NCBI GenBank assembly: GCA_051005695.1
Contig: JBPCJC010000099.1
Span: 112,532 to 176,531, forward strand
Reading direction: 5' to 3'
Source of the DNA: JACCTI01 sp051005695
Lineage (GTDB): Bacteria > Verrucomicrobiota > Verrucomicrobiia > Chthoniobacterales > UBA10450
DNA: 64,000 bases
A model generated the notes under the pieces. It saw nothing but the letters and a program-made list of their open reading frames with translations, had not been told where the DNA came from and searched no databases. Shown here piece by piece: positions 25,509 through 33,312 of the stretch; the stretch's first letter is position 1; each line of letters opens with the position of its first letter. A program made the translations under genes and the position numbers.

Positions 25509-25557
25509 GGAACGCGCAAACTATGCGCGACGCTGCCGAGGGCAACCGGCGCCCGGC

Positions 25558-25716
25558 CTAACGATGGGCGGTGGTTTGCGCCGGGGCTTTTTTGTAGCCC
25601 GCGTTCAAGGCGTCGTCCGCCCCGGTGACGAAGACTTTGCCCCACTGGATCAGGCAGGCGGCAAAGAATCCGGCGATCGCGCAGAGGATGACTTTTTGCA
25701 GAAACGTGGAATGCAT
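25558..25716 (-). CDS. Small single-pass membrane protein, 52 residues
   Basis: ATG at 25716 encodes MHSTFLQKVILCAIAGFFAA, then CLIQWGKVFVTGADDA and a short polar tail ending in His-Arg. Residues 9-25 form one membrane segment or an uncleaved signal anchor. The frame fills the gap between the CAAX-type protease and nadE exactly, on the same strand, and its stop TAG lies inside a variant of the dispersed word (CGTTAGGCC). No homologue is known to me. Codon use is like its neighbours, which favours a real gene. Confidence 0.55.
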   Translation of the reverse strand: MHSTFLQKVILCAIAGFFAACLIQWGKVFVTGADDALNAGYKKAPAQTTAHR

Positions 25717-25764
25717 TCGGGCTTTTTTTAAGCACGTCCGGTGCCAGCGGCCGGTGCGGGTTAG

Positions 25765-26469
25765 TTACCAAAAGCCCCACTGCCGGGTTTCCATGATCCA
25801 GAAACCGAGGAGCAAATTCGTCAGCGCATGCGCGAGGACGCAGGAGGCGAGGCTGCGGGTGCGATACGCGACCAGGTTGTACAGCATCCCGGTGATCGCT
25901 GCCGCCGGCCAATCCGCCGGCGAATGCACGAGGGTGAAGCCGACGGTCACCACCGCGAAGGAGAGCCAGGAGAAAGCGCCAAAGGGGACGCGCTCGAAAT
26001 CTTCGTGGATGAAGTAGCGCAGCAGAAATCCGCGCCAAAAGATTTCTTCGACAAAAGGCACCACCACCGCGAGCCGCAAAAAACGCAGACAAACCGTGGC
26101 CCAATAAGCCGCCGGCTGTTGCGCGAAGACATCGGGATTAAATCCTTCGAGCCGCGGAGCGACGCCTAGAAATTGTTGCGGCGCCACCCAGAGCGCAAAC
26201 ACCACCACGGCCACCGCGATGGTAAAGAGCGGGCGCGCCAGCCGGTGGAAATCATAGGCACGCCAATACCAAAAAAGGAGGAGCGCGCAGACAAAAGTTT
26301 GCGCGGGGAAAATCCAGTATTGCGGCGCGGCCAACCAGAAGGGGCCGCCGATTTTTTTTAACGGACTAACGAGTGCAAGCGAGCCCACGAAAACGACCAT
26401 CGGGACGGTATAGGCGAGGAGCCGGCTGGACGGTCGGGAAGCAGCCGCAGAATCCATTTGGTCTTTCAA
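25765..26469 (-). CDS. CPBP-family intramembrane protease, exosortase-associated CAAX-type
   Basis: A 234-residue protein with about six to seven membrane segments. It has the CPBP/Abi motifs FVEEIFWRGFLLR (paired Glu and Arg, about 138-150), a His in VHSPADWP and the second His in LAHALTNLLLGFW. The tail GFWIMETRQWGFW and the phrase VPFGAFSW look like the CAAX-prenyl-protease-related family found with exosortase/PEP-CTERM systems. No exosortase is in this window. It probably cuts a membrane protein substrate, and the adjacent 52-residue membrane protein is a candidate partner. Confidence 0.82.
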   Translation of the reverse strand: MKDQMDSAAASRPSSRLLAYTVPMVVFVGSLALVSPLKKIGGPFWLAAPQYWIFPAQTFVCALLLFWYWRAYDFHRLARPLFTIAVAVVVFALWVAPQQFLGVAPRLEGFNPDVFAQQPAAYWATVCLRFLRLAVVVPFVEEIFWRGFLLRYFIHEDFERVPFGAFSWLSFAVVTVGFTLVHSPADWPAAAITGMLYNLVAYRTRSLASCVLAHALTNLLLGFWIMETRQWGFW

Positions 26470-26489
26470 CTGGATGGCTAATCTTCTGA

Positions 26490-26774
26490 ATGATGCTGGA
26501 TGGCAAGCGAAACCCCGGCCCCGACGAAACCGATCCTGACCAGCTGATTCAGTTGCTCAAGATCGAGCTGATGCAAAAGCGGGCAGGCTGGGAACAGACC
26601 CGCGCCCGTCGCAAAATGTTTCGCGGTTTGAGTTTCCTTTTTCTCTTCGTCGTGATCCTCGTGGCCCTGGTGGCGTATTACGTTTTTTTCAATCCTGACC
26701 GGATACGCGAGTCGCAGGCGGAGATGAATTCGCCGGCGCCGCGCAGCCCGACGCCCACGGCTTCCAGCCGTTAA
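26490..26774 (+). CDS. Small membrane-anchored protein, unknown function
   Basis: A 94-residue protein with a charged N-terminal part (about 1-45, including DQLIQLLKIELMQKRAGWEQ), one membrane helix (SFLFLFVVILVALVAYYVFF, about 48-67) and a Pro/Ser/Thr-rich tail. Two adjacent ATGs (26490, 26493) could start it. It ends 6 bp before the histidine kinase gene, so the pair is likely cotranscribed. The cytoplasmic helix followed by one membrane span would suit an accessory or scaffold protein, but nothing shows a defined role. Confidence 0.65.
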   Translation: MMLDGKRNPGPDETDPDQLIQLLKIELMQKRAGWEQTRARRKMFRGLSFLFLFVVILVALVAYYVFFNPDRIRESQAEMNSPAPRSPTPTASSR

Positions 26775-26780
26775 ACTTTC

Positions 26781-28379
26781 ATGGCCGAAACTATTTCCGC
26801 GGCGACGCAGACGAAGGACGGGAGTCCACACGATCTCCTGCAACTCAGCGATGAACGTCTTCGTCGTTTCGTGGCCGAGGCCCTGACCGGCAATCTGATC
26901 ATGCGCCCGGACGGCGAAATCCTGACCTGCAACGACGCCTTTGTCCGCATCTTCGATTTTGCCTCGGCCGAGGAAGCGCTCGGGACAAATTTCCTGTCGC
27001 TCCTGCGCAGCCGACGCGATGGCGTGGAGTTGATTTCACAAATAGAAACCAACCGCGCAATCGAGCGCTTCGAGATGGAGATGCGGAGACTTTCCGGGGA
27101 GGCGGTCTACGCGGTCGCGCGTTTCTCCGGCGTCTTCGATGAAGAGAATAAACTGCTCGAGCTGCAGGGTTATATTTTTAACGACACGAAACGCAAACGG
27201 CTGGAAGAGCAGTTAGTCCAGGCGCAAAAGATGGAAGGCCTCGGCACGCTCGCCGGCGGGATCGCGCACGACTTCAACAACATCCTCGCGATCATTCTCG
27301 GCTACGCGAACCAGTTGGAAAAAAACAGCGCGCGCCCGGAGATGTTGCCGTCCGCGATCCGCGTCATCCGGGAAGCGGTGGAACGCGGGGCCGCGCTGGT
27401 GCAGCAACTCCTGACTTCTGCGCGGCAGGCGGAAGCGCACTTTTCCTCGCTCGATTTGAATGCCCTGGTGCGCGAGCTCGAGCGGATGTTGCAGGCGACT
27501 TTTCCGAAGATGATCAACTTCGAGCTCAACCTCGAGCAGACCCTTCCGACGGTGACCGCGGACCGGAGCCAGATTCATCAAGTGCTCCTGAATCTGTGCG
27601 TGAATGCGCGCGACGCCATGCCCAACGGGGGCACGATTAAGGTGGAAACGCTGCTTACTTCCGGCAAGCAACTCGAGCTCTACTTCACCGGCGCGGAAGC
27701 AAAACGTTACACCTGCATTCGCGTGCACGACACCGGCTCGGGCATGACCGCGGACGTGAAAGCGCACATTTTCGAGCCGTTTTTTACGACCAAGGAACGC
27801 GCTAAAGGCACCGGCCTCGGGCTCTCGGTGGTCTACGGAGTGGTCAACAATCACCGCGGCTTCGTGCAGGTGGAGAGCGCGCCTAACGAGGGCACGACTT
27901 TCAGCATTTACCTGCCGGTGATGCCGGCGCAAAACGCGGCCGCAAACGGCGAGGTGGGCGACTTCCACCAAAGTTGGGAACCGCAAACCATCCTGCTGGT
28001 GGAGGACGAGGAAATGTTGCGCGATCTCGGGATCGAGATTTTGCAGAGCGAAGGCTATCGCGTGCTCGCGGCCCGGGATGGCTTGGAAGCGGTGGAAATG
28101 TTCTCCGCTCATCGCGATGAAATCGGGCTGGTCGTCTGCGATCTCGGTCTGCCGAAACTTGGCGGGCGCGATGTCTTTTTGCGCATGAAAGAAATCAAGC
28201 CGGGCGTGCGCGCGATTGTCGCCAGCGGTTATCTCGAACCGGCGATGCGCTCGGAGATTTTGAAGGCCGGGGTCATCGACACCATCCAGAAGCCTTACGA
28301 TTTCAACGAGCTAGTGGAGCGCATCCGCGCCATCATCGGCAAAGCCAAGAGCGAGGACGATCACCCGCAGCTTTTCTGA
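26781..28379 (+). CDS. Hybrid histidine kinase (PAS-HisKA-HATPase-receiver)
   Basis: A 532-residue soluble signalling protein without membrane segments. A PAS-like domain (about 25-135) is followed by a HisKA domain with phospho-His 163 in GGIAHDFNNILAIILGY. The HATPase has N box VLLNLCVNARDAMPNGG, G1 box VHDTGSGM and FEPFFTTKERAKGTGLGLS. The C-terminal receiver (about 415-525) has the acidic pair in LLVEDEE, phospho-Asp about 454 in VVCDLGLP, and Lys in QKPYDF. The kinase class resembles NtrB-like enzymes with attached receivers. No separate response regulator or output domain is adjacent. One perfect dispersed-word copy (27881) encodes PNE. Confidence 0.93.
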   Translation: MAETISAATQTKDGSPHDLLQLSDERLRRFVAEALTGNLIMRPDGEILTCNDAFVRIFDFASAEEALGTNFLSLLRSRRDGVELISQIETNRAIERFEMEMRRLSGEAVYAVARFSGVFDEENKLLELQGYIFNDTKRKRLEEQLVQAQKMEGLGTLAGGIAHDFNNILAIILGYANQLEKNSARPEMLPSAIRVIREAVERGAALVQQLLTSARQAEAHFSSLDLNALVRELERMLQATFPKMINFELNLEQTLPTVTADRSQIHQVLLNLCVNARDAMPNGGTIKVETLLTSGKQLELYFTGAEAKRYTCIRVHDTGSGMTADVKAHIFEPFFTTKERAKGTGLGLSVVYGVVNNHRGFVQVESAPNEGTTFSIYLPVMPAQNAAANGEVGDFHQSWEPQTILLVEDEEMLRDLGIEILQSEGYRVLAARDGLEAVEMFSAHRDEIGLVVCDLGLPKLGGRDVFLRMKEIKPGVRAIVASGYLEPAMRSEILKAGVIDTIQKPYDFNELVERIRAIIGKAKSEDDHPQLF

Positions 28380-28385
28380 ACGCGC

Positions 28386-29207
28386 TTAGCGCGGAACGAT
28401 TTCCGCGGAGGGCTTTTTGCTGGCCACGTTCGTGGTGCTCTTCACGCGATTCATCACGAAGGTATTGTTGTCGCCATAACGCGCCCATGGGCCCGACGGC
28501 ACTTCTTTAAACTCGACAAATTTCCAGTCGGTCACGTCGGTATCCTGCAAGCCCAGGTAATCACGGACTGCCGGCGAAACATCGAGGCCGGCGCCTTGAT
28601 TGAGATTCGATTTTGGGCGCTCGTTCCCGAAAACATATTGCCAGTGATCGGTGCGAAACGGACCCGCGTCTTCCCACTGCGCATAGACAGTGCGGGTGCC
28701 TTTACGGATCGCGAGCCAACGATCTTTACAGGTGGAAACCCCCGGGCCTTGATACGCTTCCGCGAACCACGGGACCACCCGGCGCGCTTCCGGCCGATGG
28801 CCGTTGTTCGCCTTGTCGTTGTAGGGCAGCGCGCAATAAAACGGGTTCTGTCGCGGCACGAAATTCACCGGGATCATGTCGCGGCGATGCGCCGGGTTCG
28901 GATCGTCGTAACCGCCGTAGCTTTGCGTCCAATCTTTATCCCACGAACTCGACCGATTCGGCACCGGATTGTTCGCGGTTGGTTTTTCGCCAATCCAGAA
29001 AACCGTAGTCACGATGTTTGGTTTCCAGGGAAAATCATGCACCGCCGCGGGCGCACTTCCCCACGAGCGCGTCGTCGGCACGAAGACCAGCGGACCTCCG
29101 CCTAACGACTGATCGTCGTGAGTTTTCGCTGGTGCCGGAGGCGGCAACAAGCACGCTCCGGCGAGGAGTGAAACGAGGACGAAATTAATAAGGATTCTTG
29201 CTTTCAC
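28386..29207 (-). CDS. Predicted lipoprotein, possibly with a double-psi beta-barrel-like domain
   Basis: From the GTG at 29207 the protein starts VKARILINFVLVSLLAGAC, a lipoprotein signal with lipobox LAGAC. A frame open to 29312 would add an unlikely charged stretch. The mature part (about 250 residues) is rich in Trp, Asn and Pro, with YCALPYND, CKDRWLAIRKG, QWEDAGPF and GLDVSPAVRDYLGL. The last phrase and the paired polar loops resemble RlpA/expansin-type double-psi barrels, which would fit a cell-wall role. The similarity is by eye and weak. The gene is convergent with the kinase gene. Confidence 0.6.
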   Translation of the reverse strand: MKARILINFVLVSLLAGACLLPPPAPAKTHDDQSLGGGPLVFVPTTRSWGSAPAAVHDFPWKPNIVTTVFWIGEKPTANNPVPNRSSSWDKDWTQSYGGYDDPNPAHRRDMIPVNFVPRQNPFYCALPYNDKANNGHRPEARRVVPWFAEAYQGPGVSTCKDRWLAIRKGTRTVYAQWEDAGPFRTDHWQYVFGNERPKSNLNQGAGLDVSPAVRDYLGLQDTDVTDWKFVEFKEVPSGPWARYGDNNTFVMNRVKSTTNVASKKPSAEIVPR

Positions 29208-29407
29208 GAAAAAGTCCGAGCCCGATAAAGTGAGCTGGGAAGGATGTGCTAATGATTCGGCTTCCAGCGCCTGTTCGCGTGTCATCCGAAAGCGAAAGCT
29301 TCGGGCGAACAAGGGCGCGCCGCTTCATGTGCGCGTGGTCTGGGCGCAATAGGCCAGCCTCTTGCGAAAAGTCAAGGAAGGGCCGCGAAATATCCGTAGT
29401 CCATTAC

Positions 29408-30292
29408 GTGAAACGCGGCCTCGTTCTCCTCATTGTCGTGGGACTTTTCGCAGGTCTTCGCGCGGGAAGCTTATGCGCGCAAGCTCCGACGCCCCCAAGC
29501 CAGTCGATCAGGATCGCGTATTGGAATATCAAGTGGTTTCCCGGTGGGCGCCCGAACGCTTACCAGCGCGAAGAAGCGAAACAAATCCGTTCCGTGCACC
29601 ACGATATCGACTCGTTAGGCGCAGATATTATCGGCCTCGAGGAAGTTCGTGATTTCGAGAACGCCGGCCTCGCCGTCCAGCCGTTGCCGGGTTTCAAAGT
29701 CGACGTCTGCTCGAACTTTCCGCCGCGCACCGGCCAGACCGATACCCAGCAGATCGCCATCACCAGCCGGCTCCAACCTCTGAGCGCCTGGGCGGAATCA
29801 TGGAACACCGGAAACGCGATCACCCCGCCACGCGGCTTCGCGTTCGCGGCCTATGAATTACCCGCGCACCGCCTGCTCCTGGTTTACGCGGTGCATTTGA
29901 AGAGCAATCTCGGCGAGCTGGTCGAGAACATCGCCATTCGCCAGGAATCGATCCGGCAATTACTCGCGCACATGGAATCGATGCGCGCCGCCTACGGAAA
30001 ACTGGGCGCGATCACCTGGGTAGTCGGCGGGGATTTCAACACTGCGCCTGACGATCCGCGTTTCCAGGGCGAGAAAACTAGCGCGACTTTACTGGGCGAC
30101 GGTTTCCGCTGGGCCTGGGCGAACATTCCGCTCGCGCAGCGCCTGACCATGCAACGCGACCAGCGTTATCCGATCGGTTCCTTCGATCACATTTTCTATC
30201 GCGGCGCCGGCCTAACGAGTGCTGAAGTGCTTCCGACCTCGCCTCATTCCAGCGATCATCGCGCCATCCGGGTCGAACTCGCGCTTGATTAA
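29408..30292 (+). CDS. Secreted endonuclease/exonuclease/phosphatase-family protein
   Basis: The GTG at 29408 gives a protein starting VKRGLVLLIVVGLFAGLRAG with a signal peptide ending near CAQA, and about 294 residues in all. EEP-family motifs follow in order: RIAYWNIKWF, DIIGLEEVRD with the metal Glu, VYAVHLKSN, WVVGGDFNTAPDD, GSFDHIFYR and SPHSSDHRAIRVEL. These mark Mg2+-dependent phosphodiesterases acting on nucleic acids or phospholipids. Export suggests scavenging outside the cytoplasm. The frame is open to 29246, but the upstream part lacks a signal sequence. The stop overlaps the convergent GlcD-like gene by 4 bp. Confidence 0.82.
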   Translation: MKRGLVLLIVVGLFAGLRAGSLCAQAPTPPSQSIRIAYWNIKWFPGGRPNAYQREEAKQIRSVHHDIDSLGADIIGLEEVRDFENAGLAVQPLPGFKVDVCSNFPPRTGQTDTQQIAITSRLQPLSAWAESWNTGNAITPPRGFAFAAYELPAHRLLLVYAVHLKSNLGELVENIAIRQESIRQLLAHMESMRAAYGKLGAITWVVGGDFNTAPDDPRFQGEKTSATLLGDGFRWAWANIPLAQRLTMQRDQRYPIGSFDHIFYRGAGLTSAEVLPTSPHSSDHRAIRVELALD

Positions 30293-31662
30293 TCGAGAAA
30301 CTTTCCCGGATTCAAAATCCCCTCCGGATCGAGCGCGTCCTTCAGCTTCCGGTGCACTGCCCGCGCGACCTCGCTGGTCGCCTCCGGCCACCAACGTTTC
30401 TTCGCCAGGCCAATGCCGTGCTCGCCCGTGATCACCCCGCCCCAGCTCAGGACTTGAGCAAATAATTCATCGAGCGCCTGCTCCACTTTCTGGCGCACCT
30501 CACCGTCGCGGTTGTAGCGCTCGGCCATGATGTTGACGTGAATATTGCCGTCGCCCGCGTGCCCAAACGCCGCCACCGGAAAGCCATGTTTTTTCTGCAA
30601 TGCTTCCGCGAATTCCACCAGATCAACCAGCCGGCTCCGCGGCACGACAATGTCCTGGTTAAGTTTCGTTAGGCCAGTGGCCCGGAGGGAATTGCTAAAC
30701 TCCCGTCGGAGCGACCATAGTCGTTCCGAGTCGGCTTCGACTGTGGCAACCTCCATCCGGTTCGGATTTTTTCCGGCAACCAATTGCTGCAGCTTCGCCA
30801 TCTCGACCTGCACGGTTTCCGCTTGTCCGTCGAGATCGACCAAGAGGTGCGCGTTGCCCGGCGCGACGATGTCCGCGCCGAGATCGCGCCGCGCAGCCTC
30901 CAGCGTAAAATGGTCCGCGATCTCTAGCGATGACGGCAAAAATCCGTGCGCGAAAATTTCCTGCACCGCCGCCGCGGCGGTCGACATCTTGTCGAAGGCG
31001 GCCGACAAAGTTGCGCGCGCCGGCGGCAACGGCAGCAGCTTCAACGTGATCTCGGTCACGACGCCGAGCATGCCTTCCGAGCCCACGAAAAGCCCGATGA
31101 GATCAAAGCCGGTTTTGTTCTTGTGCACCCGGCTGCCGGTGCGGAGGACATCGCCACTCGCCAGCACCACTTCAAGCCCGGCGACATAATTTCTGGTCAC
31201 CCCGTATTTCAGGCAACGCGGTCCGCCCGCGTTCGTGGCCACGTTTCCGCCGAGACTGCAATCCTTCAGGCTCGCCGGATCCGGCGGATAAAATAATTTC
31301 TGCGCGCGCACCTGCGCCTGCAGTTCGCCGGTGATCACGCCCGGTTCCACAATCGCGATCGCATCCGCGAAGTTGATTTCCTTGATCCGATTCATCCGCG
31401 CGAGCGAAAGCGAAATCCCCGCCCGCACCGGCACGCAACCGCCGACGTAGCCGTAGCCGGCGCCGCGCGGAGTCACTGGAATTTTTCGCGCCGACGCGAA
31501 GCGCAAGAGCTGACTGACCTGCCCGGTCGTTTCCGCAAACACGACGAGATCCGGCGTGGCTTGCGCGAACCATTTATCGCCGCTGTGCGCGGCGCGCGTT
31601 TCCGCATCCGCGAAGACAACCCCGGGCCCGAGAAGGTCGGTTAATTCTTCCAGGAACGCCAT
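30289..31662 (-). CDS. glcD: FAD-linked oxidase, GlcD / D-lactate dehydrogenase type
   Basis: A 457-residue flavoenzyme of the vanillyl-alcohol-oxidase fold. The N-terminal FAD-binding part has PRGAGYGYVGGCVP (about 66-79), DCSLGGNVATNAGGPRCLKY and GLFVGSEGMLGVVTEITLKL. The C-terminal part has AFGHAGDGNIHVNIM and the active-site GVITGEHGIGLAKK. It should oxidise glycolate or D-lactate. No glcE or glcF is adjacent, so it may be a stand-alone 2-hydroxyacid dehydrogenase. Glyoxylate made by purine breakdown further along the window could be linked metabolically. Confidence 0.9.
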   Translation of the reverse strand: MAFLEELTDLLGPGVVFADAETRAAHSGDKWFAQATPDLVVFAETTGQVSQLLRFASARKIPVTPRGAGYGYVGGCVPVRAGISLSLARMNRIKEINFADAIAIVEPGVITGELQAQVRAQKLFYPPDPASLKDCSLGGNVATNAGGPRCLKYGVTRNYVAGLEVVLASGDVLRTGSRVHKNKTGFDLIGLFVGSEGMLGVVTEITLKLLPLPPARATLSAAFDKMSTAAAAVQEIFAHGFLPSSLEIADHFTLEAARRDLGADIVAPGNAHLLVDLDGQAETVQVEMAKLQQLVAGKNPNRMEVATVEADSERLWSLRREFSNSLRATGLTKLNQDIVVPRSRLVDLVEFAEALQKKHGFPVAAFGHAGDGNIHVNIMAERYNRDGEVRQKVEQALDELFAQVLSWGGVITGEHGIGLAKKRWWPEATSEVARAVHRKLKDALDPEGILNPGKFLD

Positions 31663-31684
31663 GCGGCTTGGTCGCGACCCGCGC

Positions 31685-32413
31685 CTAAAATCGCAGCGTG
31701 ATGCCGGCGACGAAATTATGCGTCAATGGGTTCAGCTCGATCGAGCCATTCGGAATCTCGAGCGAGTCCAGGTTCGCGTAAGTCAGCTTGTATTCGAACA
31801 TGACGCCCCAATGCCGCGTCAGATCGACATTCACTCCCACCAGTCCCTGCACCCCCGGACCGTGTACCTGATATTCCTCGTGAAATAATCCGCCGACATT
31901 CGATTCCACATGCGGAATCGCCGCGCCAATCCCGAGCCCGACATAAGGCTGCAGGCAATTCGGAAATCCCGGACCGCGTGGGCCGGGAAAGAACCGATAA
32001 ACCACATCCGCGAGCGCAAAATTCAATCCGTGCGACAGACTGAATTGCTCGAGCGTGTCGTCGATCCGCTCGTGGTCGTCGATCGCGATTCCGCTGCGCT
32101 GACCGCTCACGCGCACTGTCTCGCCGGTTTGCGCGTAGAGCTTGATGTGGAAAAATTCCGCGCCAAATCCCCAGTGCGCATTTTCGCTCGGGAACCAAAG
32201 CGCCCGCGCTCCGTAAAATGGCGGCGTCGCGAAATCGCGGCCTTCAAAGGAAACGTCGTGAAAGGTCAGATCCGTCCCGCCGGTCTGGTGCAAATCGAGA
32301 TCGTGATCCGGCGTCAGCGCGACCCCGGTGAAAAGCGAAAGGTCAAATTCCGCGCGCGCCGAAAGGGCCCATGGACTAACGAGGAGTGCGACGACCAGGA
32401 AAAATTTGCGCAT
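31685..32413 (-). CDS. Outer-membrane beta-barrel protein
   Basis: A 242-residue protein with a signal peptide (MRKFFLVVALLVSPWALSARA). It has alternating amphipathic strands rich in Gly and aromatic residues, with LQPYVGLGIGAAIPHVESN and WGVMFEYKLTYANLD. It ends in the C-terminal Phe (AGITLRF) that the BAM machinery recognises. The pattern is that of OmpA-like/OmpW-like 8-strand barrels. It follows fabI by 12 bp on the same strand; ligand and role are not evident. Confidence 0.8.
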   Translation of the reverse strand: MRKFFLVVALLVSPWALSARAEFDLSLFTGVALTPDHDLDLHQTGGTDLTFHDVSFEGRDFATPPFYGARALWFPSENAHWGFGAEFFHIKLYAQTGETVRVSGQRSGIAIDDHERIDDTLEQFSLSHGLNFALADVVYRFFPGPRGPGFPNCLQPYVGLGIGAAIPHVESNVGGLFHEEYQVHGPGVQGLVGVNVDLTRHWGVMFEYKLTYANLDSLEIPNGSIELNPLTHNFVAGITLRF

Positions 32414-32425
32414 ACAGCTTTTGCC

Positions 32426-33202
32426 TTACATCCCCATGATCTGATAACCGCCATCGACGTAAATTACCTGGCCCGTGATTGCCGCCGCGCCGTCGCTCGC
32501 CAGAAAAACGCCGGTCGCACCGAGTTCGGAAGGTTCGCAACTGCGCTTCAGGGGCGCGTGTTCTTGGTAATGTTTCAGCATTGCGCTGAAACCGGAAATC
32601 CCGCGCGCCGCCAGCGTGTTCACCGCGCCCGCGGAGATGCAGTTCACCCGGATTTTTTTCGACCCAAGATCGTACGCCAAATAACGCGTGGAAGCTTCCA
32701 GGCTGGCCTTGGCCACACCCATCACGTTGTAGTGCGGAACGACTTTCTCCGACCCGTAATAGGTCATCGCGACCATACTGCCGCCGTTCGTCATCAACGG
32801 CGCAGCTTCGCGGGCGAGCGCAACTAACGAGTAAGCGCTGATGTCGTGCGCCATCCGAAAAGCTTCCCGGGTCGTGCTCACGAAATCGCCCTCCAACGCT
32901 TCCTTCGGCGCGTACGCCACCGAATGGAGCATCAAATCCAGCCGGTCCGTTTGTCCGCGCACTTTTCCGAAAAATTCCGCGATCTCTTCATCCTTCGAGA
33001 CATCGCAGGGTTGCAGAAAAGTTCCCTCGCCGAATTCGCCCACCAGTTCCTCCACGTTTTCCTTCAAGCGTTCGCCCTGATAATTGAAGAACAATTTCGC
33101 GCCCGCGGCCGCCCAGGCTTTCGCGATAGCCCAGGCGATACTGCGCTTGTTGGCCACTCCGAACACGACTCCAATTTTTCCGGCGAGAGGTTGGTCCGTC
33201 AT
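32426..33202 (-). CDS. fabI: Enoyl-[acyl-carrier-protein] reductase
   Basis: A 258-residue divergent SDR that reduces trans-2-enoyl-ACP with NADH in fatty-acid elongation. It has the FabI-type nucleotide site GVVFGVANKRSIAWAIAK (about 10-27), LMLHSVAYAPKEAL, and the catalytic Tyr and Lys in YYGSEKVVPHYNVMGVAKAS (Y-x6-K spacing). The C-terminus TGQVIYVDGGYQIMGM is typical. One variant of the dispersed word (32824) encodes LVA. The gene is divergent from the carotenoid operon. Confidence 0.95.
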   Translation of the reverse strand: MTDQPLAGKIGVVFGVANKRSIAWAIAKAWAAAGAKLFFNYQGERLKENVEELVGEFGEGTFLQPCDVSKDEEIAEFFGKVRGQTDRLDLMLHSVAYAPKEALEGDFVSTTREAFRMAHDISAYSLVALAREAAPLMTNGGSMVAMTYYGSEKVVPHYNVMGVAKASLEASTRYLAYDLGSKKIRVNCISAGAVNTLAARGISGFSAMLKHYQEHAPLKRSCEPSELGATGVFLASDGAAAITGQVIYVDGGYQIMGM

Positions 33203-33312
33203 ACCGCGTCACCATAGCAAGCTTCTGCCGAGCGCCAATCCCGCGACGCGCGCCGGCGAATGCGCATCCCGATGAATCCGTCCCCCATCCGCAAGCGAAA
33301 ATACCTCCAGAC

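Noticed and set aside
27213..28112. Open frame of 299 codons antisense to the histidine kinase
   Set aside because: It lies wholly inside the kinase gene, is His/Arg-rich as expected of a shadow frame, and has no recognisable motif.
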